From Planctomycetota bacterium (lineage in GTDB: Bacteria; Planctomycetota; Planctomycetia; Gemmatales; Gemmataceae), in contig JACPZP010000096.1 in assembly GCA_016195405.1 (NCBI GenBank), forward strand, positions 1-64,000: a stretch of DNA of 64,000 nucleotides, written 5' to 3'. Below the pieces are notes generated by a model. The model made no database searches, had not been told where the DNA came from, and was given only the letters and a program-made list of their open reading frames with translations. Both the position numbers and the translations under genes were made by a program. This document shows, one piece after another, positions 43,069 to 51,070 of the stretch (positions are counted from its first letter, which is position 1; the number at the start of each line of letters is the position of its first letter).

Positions 43069-45936
43069 ATGAATCAATCAAAGAAACGCAGTTGGATTGA
43101 GGACCTGGCGGTGCGAGTGGGTTGGCTGAAAGACACCGCGCCCATTCCAGAGTCCGCAACCACATCGCTTCCCCTCGTCAGCGCGCCGCCGCCTGAGAAA
43201 TGGGACGATTGGGTCGAGATCGAGCCACGCGGCTGGCCGGGCCAGCGTGTGGAAAAGCATTATCAGCTCATTCCGACGACATGCTTCAATTGCGAGTCGG
43301 CGTGCGGACTGCTCGCCTACGTCGACAAGGAAACGCACACGATCCGCAAGTTCGAAGGCAACCCGCTCCATCCGGCGAGCCGCGGCCGGCTATGCGCCAA
43401 AGGGCCGGCGACCATCAACCAGATCAATGATCCGGACCGCATACTTTTCCCGCTGCGGCGCGTGGGCGCGCGCGGCGAGGGGAAGTGGGAGAAGATCACC
43501 TGGCCTGACGCCGTCAACTTGGTTGCCGCGCGCATTCGGCGAGCACTAGAGGAAAACCGCAAGAACGAAATCGTCTATCACGTCGGCCGACCTGGACACG
43601 AAGGCTACGTCGACCGCGTCCTGCAAGCCTGGGGCATCGATGGCCACAATAGCCATACCAATATCTGCTCGTCGGGCGCCCGCTTCGGCTACGCGATCTG
43701 GCACGGATACGATCGCCCCAGCCCCGACCACGCCAATGCCGAGTTCATTCTGCTCATCTCCGCGCACTTGGAATCGGGTCATTACTTCAATCCGCACGCG
43801 CAGCGCATCATCGAAGGCAAGCTTTCCGGCGCCAAGCTGGCGGTGATGGATCCGCGGCTTTCCAACACCGCGTCGATGGCCGATTATTGGATGCCGACGC
43901 GTCCCGGCACGGAAGCGATCGCCCTATTGGCGATGGCTCGTATCCTTCTCGAAGAGAAGCTCTTCGATGCCGAGTTTCTCAAACGCTGGGTTGCCTGGGA
44001 AGAGTATCTGCGGCACAAACAGCCTAACGGAGACTTAACTTTTGAGTCATTCATCAGCAGTCTTAAAGCCGAATACGCCCGATACACGCCGGAATATGCC
44101 GAAGCGGAATGCGGCATCCCTGCGAAAACTATCGTCGAGGTCGCTATACGCATCGGCCGTGCCGGCCATCGCTTCGCCGCCCACAACTGGCGCGGGCCGG
44201 CGAGCGCTCACATCGGCGGGTGGCAGGTCGCGCGTTGTCTTCATTTTCTCAGCGTCCTTGTCGGCGCGGTCGGCACAGAGGGCGGCACCAGTCCCAACGC
44301 TTGGCAGAAATTCAAGCCCAGCTTCTTCGATGTACCGCCGCCGCAGGACGTGTGGAACGAGTTGCACTTCCCACCTGAGTATCCACTGGGCCACTACGAG
44401 ATGAGCTTCCTGTTGCCGCACTTTCTCAAGGAAGGGCGCGGCAAGCTCGACGTCTACTTCACGCGCGTGTTCAATCCGGTTTGGACTTATCCCGACGGCT
44501 TCAGTTGGGTCGAGATGCTGCGCGATGAAACAAAGGTGGGCTTGCACGTCGCCTTGACGCCGACGTGGAATGAGACCGCGTATTGGGCCGACCTCGTGCT
44601 GCCGATGGGCCAGGCCTCCGAGCGGCACGACCTCAACAGCTACGAGACACACAGCGCTCAATGGATCGCTTTCCGTCAACCGGTTCTGCGCGTAGCCAAG
44701 GAGCGTGCGGGCCAACCGGTTCAGCATACTTACGAGGCCAATCCCGGAGAGGTCTGGGAGGAGGACGAGTTCTGGATTGAATTGTCCTGGCAGATCGATC
44801 CGGCCGGACAACTCGGAATCCGCAAGCACTTCGAAAGCCCGAACCGGCCCGGCGAGAAGATCACGATCGACGAATACTATCGCTACATTTTCGAGCGCGT
44901 TCCCGGCCTTCCCGAAGCCGCGAAGGCAAAAGGCCTCGATCCACTTTCGTACATGAAAAGATTCGGAGCGTTCGAGGTTCAGAAAAACACATATCTGCGA
45001 CACGAGCGAATGCTCGGCAAGGAGGAGGCCACCGGGGTGGAAGTCGATCCGGTGTCGAAGATCGCCCTGAAAGCCGGAAAGGCACTTGGCATCGAGCAGG
45101 ATGGGCGCTGCATTGAGGGGTTTCCGACGCCGTCACGCAAGCAGGAGTTGTATTCGCAAACGCTCGCGGACTGGGGCTGGCCGGAGTATGCTTTGCCCGG
45201 CTACATTCCCAGCCAAGTCGATTGGCACGAGCTGAACATCGAAGCCGGCGAATTCTGCTTGTTGCCGACGTTTCGGTTGCCGACGCTCATTCACACACGG
45301 AGCGGCGCCGCCAAATGGCTTAATGAGATCGCCCAGTGCAATCCGTTGTGGCTTCATCCCTCCGATGGCCGGCGGATCGGACTTGCCGACGGCGACCTAG
45401 CGAAAGTGCAAACGGAGATCGGTTATTTCATCGACCGCGTCTGGCTCACGGAAGCGATTCGTCCCGGCGTCGCCGCCTGCTCGCATCACCTTGGCCGCTG
45501 GCGTAGGCCGCAGGACACGCCCGGCAACCGCTATAGCGCCAATCTTGTCGAGATCACGCAGCCGGAACCTGGGAAATATCGCGTGAGGCAAATTCATGGG
45601 CCCAATCCCTTTGTCAGCGCCGACCCGGATTCGTCGCGCATCTGGTGGCGTGAGGGCGGCGTACCCCAGAATCTGACTTTCCCCGTGCAGCCTGACCCGA
45701 TCAGCGGCATGCACTGCTGGCATCAGAAAGTTACGATCTGCCAGGTGGGACGCGAAGATTGCTACGGTGATGTCTTCGTCGATACCAATCGCTCCCACGA
45801 AGTCTACAAGCGCTGGCTGGCGAAGACTCGCGGCGGCCCCGGTCCCGAAGGGCTAAGGCGGCCATTGTGGCTGAATCGGCCGCTTCGTCCAACCCTCGCT
45901 GCCTTTTACGTGGACAGCGTTCCAAAGTCTGCGTAG
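43069..45936 (+). CDS. Molybdopterin-dependent oxidoreductase catalytic subunit
   Basis: A 955-aa DMSO-reductase-family protein. The N-terminal cluster cysteines are Cys72, 75, 79 and 109 (C-x2-C-x3-C-x29-C), and the segment SHTNICSSGARFGY offers Cys200 as the Mo ligand. Later motifs (MDPRLSNTASMADYWMPTRPGTEAIALLAMARILLEE; HNWRGPAS; PTWNETAYWADLVLPMGQASE) match the MGD-binding domains, and the C-terminal GDLAKVQTEIG domain IV is present. No twin-arginine leader is visible, so the enzyme probably faces the cytoplasm or relies on a partner. The substrate is unknown (polysulfide, thiosulfate or formate-type). The start is uncertain; in-frame starts at 42988 and 43012 exist. Confidence 0.9.
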   Translation: MNQSKKRSWIEDLAVRVGWLKDTAPIPESATTSLPLVSAPPPEKWDDWVEIEPRGWPGQRVEKHYQLIPTTCFNCESACGLLAYVDKETHTIRKFEGNPLHPASRGRLCAKGPATINQINDPDRILFPLRRVGARGEGKWEKITWPDAVNLVAARIRRALEENRKNEIVYHVGRPGHEGYVDRVLQAWGIDGHNSHTNICSSGARFGYAIWHGYDRPSPDHANAEFILLISAHLESGHYFNPHAQRIIEGKLSGAKLAVMDPRLSNTASMADYWMPTRPGTEAIALLAMARILLEEKLFDAEFLKRWVAWEEYLRHKQPNGDLTFESFISSLKAEYARYTPEYAEAECGIPAKTIVEVAIRIGRAGHRFAAHNWRGPASAHIGGWQVARCLHFLSVLVGAVGTEGGTSPNAWQKFKPSFFDVPPPQDVWNELHFPPEYPLGHYEMSFLLPHFLKEGRGKLDVYFTRVFNPVWTYPDGFSWVEMLRDETKVGLHVALTPTWNETAYWADLVLPMGQASERHDLNSYETHSAQWIAFRQPVLRVAKERAGQPVQHTYEANPGEVWEEDEFWIELSWQIDPAGQLGIRKHFESPNRPGEKITIDEYYRYIFERVPGLPEAAKAKGLDPLSYMKRFGAFEVQKNTYLRHERMLGKEEATGVEVDPVSKIALKAGKALGIEQDGRCIEGFPTPSRKQELYSQTLADWGWPEYALPGYIPSQVDWHELNIEAGEFCLLPTFRLPTLIHTRSGAAKWLNEIAQCNPLWLHPSDGRRIGLADGDLAKVQTEIGYFIDRVWLTEAIRPGVAACSHHLGRWRRPQDTPGNRYSANLVEITQPEPGKYRVRQIHGPNPFVSADPDSSRIWWREGGVPQNLTFPVQPDPISGMHCWHQKVTICQVGREDCYGDVFVDTNRSHEVYKRWLAKTRGGPGPEGLRRPLWLNRPLRPTLAAFYVDSVPKSA

Positions 45937-45974
45937 CCCGACGACGTCCCGGCCGAGTCGGAATGGAGATTTGC

Positions 45975-47840
45975 ATGCTGACCGGGCGCGGATGGTGGTT
46001 CTTAGTGGCCGTCCTGGTGCTGCTCATCGTCGGGTTGGGAGGTCTGCCCCAGGGCCTTCTGCCGCGTGCTTTTGTCGCGAACACGCCGCTTCTTTCGCTT
46101 CTCTGCATATCGCTCCTCATTTGGTTTTTGGGAAGCTGGGTTGCCTTTGCAATCCGAGTGCGACTGGCGCTGGATCGCCTCGTGCTCGAGCGCCGGCTCT
46201 TTGACGAGCACGGCGACCTCGAAACGCTTTGGGCGCGCTGTCCCGCGACGGTTTCCGTCACTCTTTCGTGCTCCGGCGCTCCGGCCTTCATCCATTTCTC
46301 CGTGACCGATCGCGTTCCCGTGCTGGTCTCGCGACGTGAGGGCGAGCACCACGCGGAGGGTTCTCTCGCCGGCGATCAGGCACTGCGCTTCACTTACCGC
46401 ATCGAGTGCCCGGCGCCGGGCCGGCTCCGTTTCGACGGCGTCCGCGTGCGGGCCATCGACTTGCAAGGGTTTTTCCTGGTCATGCTGTTCCTGCGACGGG
46501 TTAAGGTCATCCGGGTGTTGCCGGCTCTTGCCAACGCGCGTGGCCAAATCCCATCAGCCAAGCGGCACAACCTGATCCCTTTGATGGGAACGCATCCACA
46601 TCGCAGAGCCGGCTCGGGCAGCGATCTTCTCGATCTGCGCGATTACCTACCCGGTGATCCGCCCAAAATGATCGCCTGGAAAGCCTCGGCCCGCCGCGAT
46701 CGTCTGATGACGCGTGAGTTGGAAAGCGAAGTGCCGATTCGCTGCACGCTGTTTGTCGACACGTCGAATTCAACGCGCGTGGGCCCGGTGGGACGAAACG
46801 CACTCGCTCGCTTTTTGGAGATCGCCTCCGCGGTGATTCAGGCGAATGCGCGTGCCCGCGACCTCACCGGCCTTTGTTTTCTTGACGAAACCAAGGTGAC
46901 CCGAACGCTGAGGCCCGGCCGTGGAACTCGCCACGTTCTCCGGATGATGCGCGCCCTCGCCGACGCGGGAGACCTGTTCCCCGAGACACAAGCCGTGCCT
47001 TTGTCGCGCCTCATCGCGTCGGCCTATGGAGTGGTTCAGGACATCTATCCGGATTATCTGGAGTCGGACTTGAATGGCTTTCCCATTTGGCTGCCGCTCT
47101 GGTCGCCTCAGCCGGCATACACCGTGCCTGACAGAGTAATCACTCCCGCGAAGCTCTGGCTGCGTCCATTCCGATGGCTTCGGCGCCGCTTTCGTGAAAG
47201 CCCGCTGGCCGTGCATCGCTGGCGATATCACCGGTTCAGTCCACGATACCATCGCCTCTTTCGCTGGCGCAAGCAGGTTGCGGCGATATTGTCGGTCCAA
47301 AACGCTCTTGATCCAGGCGGCTTGGCCATGCTGCTCGAGGACGATGCGCTGTGCCGAAAATACGTTGCAAAGTTCCTCGCCGAGCATCAAACACCCTGCC
47401 CTCAACCGTTGTACGATGAGCAAGGCCGCTATCTTTTTGAATCACCCAAAAAGCTGGATGTGCTGGCGGACGCACTGTCAGCGTCCGTGCGCCAGGGCCA
47501 GGACAACGAGCTTTTCGTGCTGCTGATCGATTTTCTCGAAGCCGAGCCGCACCTGGACAAAGTGCTTCGGGCGATCCAAGTGGCCCGCGGGCGGCATCAT
47601 CAAGTGATCGTGGTATGTCCATGGCCCACGGGGATGGACGCTGATGGCGGTTCCGCAACATTGGTCGACCGCCTACTCAGCCGAGCGAGCCAAAGCCGTG
47701 TCGCCTACGCGTTCGCCCAGATGCGCCAAGCGTTCGCGCGGCTCGGGGTGACGGTTCTGGCCGCGCCGGAAGACCAGGCTGTCGCCTTGATTTTGCACCG
47801 GATGCATCGGCTGCGGACCTTTCAGCGAGGGGTGCGCTGA
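45975..47840 (+). CDS. DUF58-domain membrane protein
   Basis: A 621-aa protein with two N-terminal membrane helices (WWFLVAVLVLLIVGLGGL; LLCISLLIWFLGSWVAFAI), a beta-sandwich region, and the DUF58 core RRAGSGSDLLDLRDYLPGDPPKMIAWKASARRDRLMTRELE. A vWA-like fold follows (CTLFVDTSNS). Such proteins usually sit with MoxR ATPases and transglutaminase-like proteins; no MoxR is seen here. The start ATG at 45975 has GGAG about 7 nt upstream; an ATG at 45963 is an alternative. Its stop overlaps the next start (TGATG). Confidence 0.88.
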   Translation: MLTGRGWWFLVAVLVLLIVGLGGLPQGLLPRAFVANTPLLSLLCISLLIWFLGSWVAFAIRVRLALDRLVLERRLFDEHGDLETLWARCPATVSVTLSCSGAPAFIHFSVTDRVPVLVSRREGEHHAEGSLAGDQALRFTYRIECPAPGRLRFDGVRVRAIDLQGFFLVMLFLRRVKVIRVLPALANARGQIPSAKRHNLIPLMGTHPHRRAGSGSDLLDLRDYLPGDPPKMIAWKASARRDRLMTRELESEVPIRCTLFVDTSNSTRVGPVGRNALARFLEIASAVIQANARARDLTGLCFLDETKVTRTLRPGRGTRHVLRMMRALADAGDLFPETQAVPLSRLIASAYGVVQDIYPDYLESDLNGFPIWLPLWSPQPAYTVPDRVITPAKLWLRPFRWLRRRFRESPLAVHRWRYHRFSPRYHRLFRWRKQVAAILSVQNALDPGGLAMLLEDDALCRKYVAKFLAEHQTPCPQPLYDEQGRYLFESPKKLDVLADALSASVRQGQDNELFVLLIDFLEAEPHLDKVLRAIQVARGRHHQVIVVCPWPTGMDADGGSATLVDRLLSRASQSRVAYAFAQMRQAFARLGVTVLAAPEDQAVALILHRMHRLRTFQRGVR

Positions 47841-48631
47841 TGGAACCGAACGCGAAGCCCTCCGGTCCCGCCGCAGGCCCAATCCACTATCGGGTGATGT
47901 GCAGCTTCTGCCTGGGCGTCATCTTCTTGGCCCAAATGCAACAGGGACTGTTTCTGGGGAACATCTTAGTGTTGCTCGTAGGCATTCTCGGCTTGATGTC
48001 TCGAATGCGGATCGGCCCCATTCTTTTGCTGGTGTTTTTCGCGGGCGTGCAAATGAACCACAAGGCCCTGCTCACGCGCGGCCTCGCCGCAAGTCAAACG
48101 GAGAATCTCCAGTTGCAGATTCACGAGCTGGCGCTGTGCGCGGCTGTTTTCGGTTACGTCGTGGGGCATTATCGCCTACAAAGCATCTGGCACAATCTTT
48201 GGCCCGTCGATCCGCGCCATCCCGAAGGCCCACGCCGGCGCTTCGATCCGCGGCAACAGCAATCGCCCGTCAGGGAGCCCCGCCCGTCACAGCAAATTAC
48301 TCCACTCGAATTGGCTCGCTTCGTCGTGAGTCTACCGGTGTGGATCCTCCTTGGAACGCTGATATGGGGAGTCTTGAATCAACGCTGGGAGCTTTTCGGT
48401 TTGCCCCAACCCTTGGTGCGAATCGTCATTCTCGTCATATGTCTTGGCGTTGTGTCCTTTGGGGTTCGCATGGGGCTAGGTTTTTGGCGGCATCGGCGGC
48501 GCGATCACGCCGCGGCCCGCCTGTTCCTCCAAGATGTCCTGTGGAATGAAACCCGCGGCGAACAGCGCCGATTGAACCGTTGGCTGGCTTGGTTGAAAAT
48601 CGAGAAACGGGCCATGAGTGCGGAGGAGTGA
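47840..48631 (+). CDS. Multi-helix membrane protein coupled to the DUF58 gene
   Basis: A 263-aa integral membrane protein with about five hydrophobic helices (CLGVIFLAQMQQGLFLG, NILVLLVGILGLM, IGPILLLVFFAGVQM, FVVSLPVWILLGTLIWGV, IVILVICLGVVSFGV) and a basic C-terminus. I recognise no named family. Its ATG overlaps the DUF58 stop by 1 nt, so it is translationally coupled and probably part of the same envelope complex. Confidence 0.78.
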   Translation: MEPNAKPSGPAAGPIHYRVMCSFCLGVIFLAQMQQGLFLGNILVLLVGILGLMSRMRIGPILLLVFFAGVQMNHKALLTRGLAASQTENLQLQIHELALCAAVFGYVVGHYRLQSIWHNLWPVDPRHPEGPRRRFDPRQQQSPVREPRPSQQITPLELARFVVSLPVWILLGTLIWGVLNQRWELFGLPQPLVRIVILVICLGVVSFGVRMGLGFWRHRRRDHAAARLFLQDVLWNETRGEQRRLNRWLAWLKIEKRAMSAEE

Positions 48632-48638
48632 TGCGAAT

Positions 48639-48661
48639 TCGCAGCCTGAAGGCTGCGGCTA
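48639..48661. repeat. Single REP-like palindrome
   Basis: CGCAGCCTGAAGGCTGCGG followed by CTAC. Together with the preceding AATT it is identical over 27 bp to the right half of the pair at 18539-18613. It lies between the membrane protein gene and the small gene downstream, inside a transcription unit. Confidence 0.85.
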
Positions 48662-48681
48662 CAAGTCTCTTGGAGGTTTCC

Positions 48682-48960
48682 ATGCGTTTCTGGATCCGGG
48701 AAATCGTTGGTTATTTGCTGATCGCTCTCGGCCTTGCCGGGATGTACTTCGCGCTGGCGTTGTTCGCCAACGATCGCATTCTCGCGGGCTCGGCGTTCAC
48801 CGTGCCTGCGATCTTCGTCTTTCGTGGGGGCATTCATCTTTTGAAAGTCGCGATGGCGGCGCGGATCTGCCTGCACGCTCATGCACCGGCCCGTGACCGG
48901 CAACTGCGACAGGCTCATCAAGGCCCGGGCGCCGCCAACATCCATCCTTTTGACTGGTGA
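48682..48960 (+). CDS. Small two-helix membrane protein
   Basis: A 92-aa protein with two transmembrane helices (IVGYLLIALGLAGMYFALALF; ILAGSAFTVPAIFVFRGGIHLL) and a basic C-terminus (HAHAPARDRQLRQAHQ). The ATG at 48682 has GGAGG 7 nt upstream; the longer frame at 48580 runs through the previous gene and the REP repeat. The function is unknown; it is probably co-transcribed with the DUF58 pair. Confidence 0.78.
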   Translation: MRFWIREIVGYLLIALGLAGMYFALALFANDRILAGSAFTVPAIFVFRGGIHLLKVAMAARICLHAHAPARDRQLRQAHQGPGAANIHPFDW

Positions 48961-49164
48961 CGGACGCCAATCTGCGGTTGTCGGCACTTCCGACTCGTGC
49001 TATGATTGCGTTAGTTTGGTTTTCTTACCTACCAGGCTTCCGGCACCAAGGACTGGTTGACGAAGTCTTCGAACCTTTTCTCGCCTGGTGACTTCCACCC
49101 TTCGAGGCTTCACGTTACCTCGTCCGGAACAAGGTCTGGTCGCGTGTGTTCCTGGAGAAGTGGC

Positions 49165-51066
49165 ATGACCCACTACGTTCGAACTGCTTTCCTTACCCTC
49201 ATCATTTCTTCCATCGCAGCCGGATCGGCACTTTTGCTTCCTTTTGCCAAGGCCATGCCCAAGGCGGCTTCGGCCAAGGCGGCCATGCCCAAAGCGGATA
49301 GTTATTGGAATGTCGACGAGCTTCGGCCCGGCATGAAGGGCACGGGCCGCACCGTGATCAAGGGAACAAAAATTGAATCCTTCGACGCCGAGGTCCTCGG
49401 CGTATTGAAAAACACCAGCCCCGGACGGGACATGGTGCTATGCAAGCTTTCCGGTCTGGGCCTCGACAAGACAGGCGTCATTCAAGGAATGAGCGGCAGC
49501 CCCATTTACGTGCAAGACAAGCTTGTCGGGGCGGTTGCGTATGCATGGCCCTTCGGCAAGGAGCCGTTGGCAGGAGTGACGCCGTTCAGCCAAATGAGCG
49601 AGTTCGTCGCCTCGTATGAAAAGCGCGACCTGGCCGAGAAAGTAAAGGCGAGCCGCGTAGGTTTGCAAAAAACGCTTCGCCTGGATGGGCGCGAATTCGA
49701 TACCGTCACCGTTTCCCAAGACTTCATCGATCCGACCCCAGCCACGGCCGACGGCATCTGGATGGTCCCTTTACGGACGCCGATCATGGCCACTGGCATG
49801 TCGCCGGGCAGTTTAGCGCTCCTGAGGGAAAAACTCGCCAGCCACGGCCTGGTGCCCGTGCAAGGCGGCGGCGTCGGCGGCAACATTCCCGACGAAGAAC
49901 GCAACGCCGCCATCGTTCCCGGCGCCGCCTTGACGGTTGCCATGGTCACCGGCGATTTCGACATGTCCGGCATCGGCACGGTAACGCACGTCGAAGGCAA
50001 GCGCGTCTACGGCTGGGGGCATCCATTTCTCGGCGCCGGCTCATGCGATATCCCGCTCATGACAGGCTACGTCCACGCTATTTGCTCGCGCTACAGCAAC
50101 AGCTTCAAGATGGGGTCGCCGCTCAAAACGGTCGGCGTAATCAATGCCGATGTCAGCACGTGCATTGCCGGCTGGCTCGACCGTCAGCCCGATCTGCTGC
50201 CAGTGACCATGAGCGTGGTGCGCGACGCGAGCCCGAGCAAGACGTTCAACGTCAAAATCGTTCGCCAGCGCTCGCTGCTCGCAGGCCTCTTGCAAAGCGT
50301 TCTGACCAACTCCGTCGACATGGAGGGCGATCTGCCCGACGAAATGACCGCGCTCATGAAGGTGCGCATTGACGTCGAGGGCCGGCCGACAATCCTCATC
50401 AGTGACTTATTCTCCGGCTCCACGCTCGCGGGCAACCGGGCGCCGCAAGCGCTATTCAGCACCGTTGGACTGTTGGTCAACCAAATGAACTTCAACAGCT
50501 TCGCGAATCTGCGCATCAACAAAGTGGAGTGCGTGACGGAGATTATGCCCGGCCGGCGGACCGCGGACATCGAAGCCGTCCAGCTCGAATCCGACACCTA
50601 CGCTCCCGGCGACACCGTCAAGGCCACAGTTATTCTGCGAACGTTCAAGGGCGGCCAAGTCCGCGTGCCCGTCAGCCTTACGTTGCCGGCCGACTTGCCC
50701 GAGGGCGCATATGCAGCCACGGTTAGCGACGACCTGGCCAACGCCCGCCAGGAGTTGCGCGACAATCCGCTTCTTGCAAACCCACAGAATATCGACCAGC
50801 TCTGGCAATCGCTGCAGGTCATCCTCGGCGCGAAGCGGACTAACTTAGTGGTGCGACTGCCGATTCAAGGCGGCGGCGTCGCCGTCAACGGAAAAGCGCT
50901 ACCGGATTTGCCGGGAAGCATGGTGCAGATACTGGGCAACAGCCGGCGCACCGGTGCGCTGACGATAAACAGCGCCCTCGTTAGCCGGCAGCCGACGGAC
51001 TGGGTCATCGCCGGCGCCGACGCATTGCGTTTCACGGTCGCCAAGAACAAGAAGTTCTCGGAGTAA
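49165..51066 (+). CDS. SpoIVB-type (S55) peptidase-domain protein
   Basis: A 633-aa exported protein. The start at 49165 gives a signal segment (YVRTAFLTLIISSIAAGSALLLPF) and has GGAG upstream. Residues about 50-340 match the SpoIVB/S55 domain: DELRPGMKGTGRTVIKG and the serine motif GMSGSPIYV (about 108-116), plus GVGGN and YGWGHPFLG. The C-terminal half is beta-rich. S55 peptidases cleave a regulatory protease in sporulating Firmicutes; here the role would be different, probably envelope proteolysis. The beta-propeller gene starts 4 nt after its stop. Confidence 0.88.
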   Translation: MTHYVRTAFLTLIISSIAAGSALLLPFAKAMPKAASAKAAMPKADSYWNVDELRPGMKGTGRTVIKGTKIESFDAEVLGVLKNTSPGRDMVLCKLSGLGLDKTGVIQGMSGSPIYVQDKLVGAVAYAWPFGKEPLAGVTPFSQMSEFVASYEKRDLAEKVKASRVGLQKTLRLDGREFDTVTVSQDFIDPTPATADGIWMVPLRTPIMATGMSPGSLALLREKLASHGLVPVQGGGVGGNIPDEERNAAIVPGAALTVAMVTGDFDMSGIGTVTHVEGKRVYGWGHPFLGAGSCDIPLMTGYVHAICSRYSNSFKMGSPLKTVGVINADVSTCIAGWLDRQPDLLPVTMSVVRDASPSKTFNVKIVRQRSLLAGLLQSVLTNSVDMEGDLPDEMTALMKVRIDVEGRPTILISDLFSGSTLAGNRAPQALFSTVGLLVNQMNFNSFANLRINKVECVTEIMPGRRTADIEAVQLESDTYAPGDTVKATVILRTFKGGQVRVPVSLTLPADLPEGAYAATVSDDLANARQELRDNPLLANPQNIDQLWQSLQVILGAKRTNLVVRLPIQGGGVAVNGKALPDLPGSMVQILGNSRRTGALTINSALVSRQPTDWVIAGADALRFTVAKNKKFSE

Positions 51067-51070
51067 CGTC

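Noticed and set aside
44047..45003. 318-codon minus-strand frame
   Set aside because: Antisense to the molybdopterin oxidoreductase, whose motifs continue through the region.
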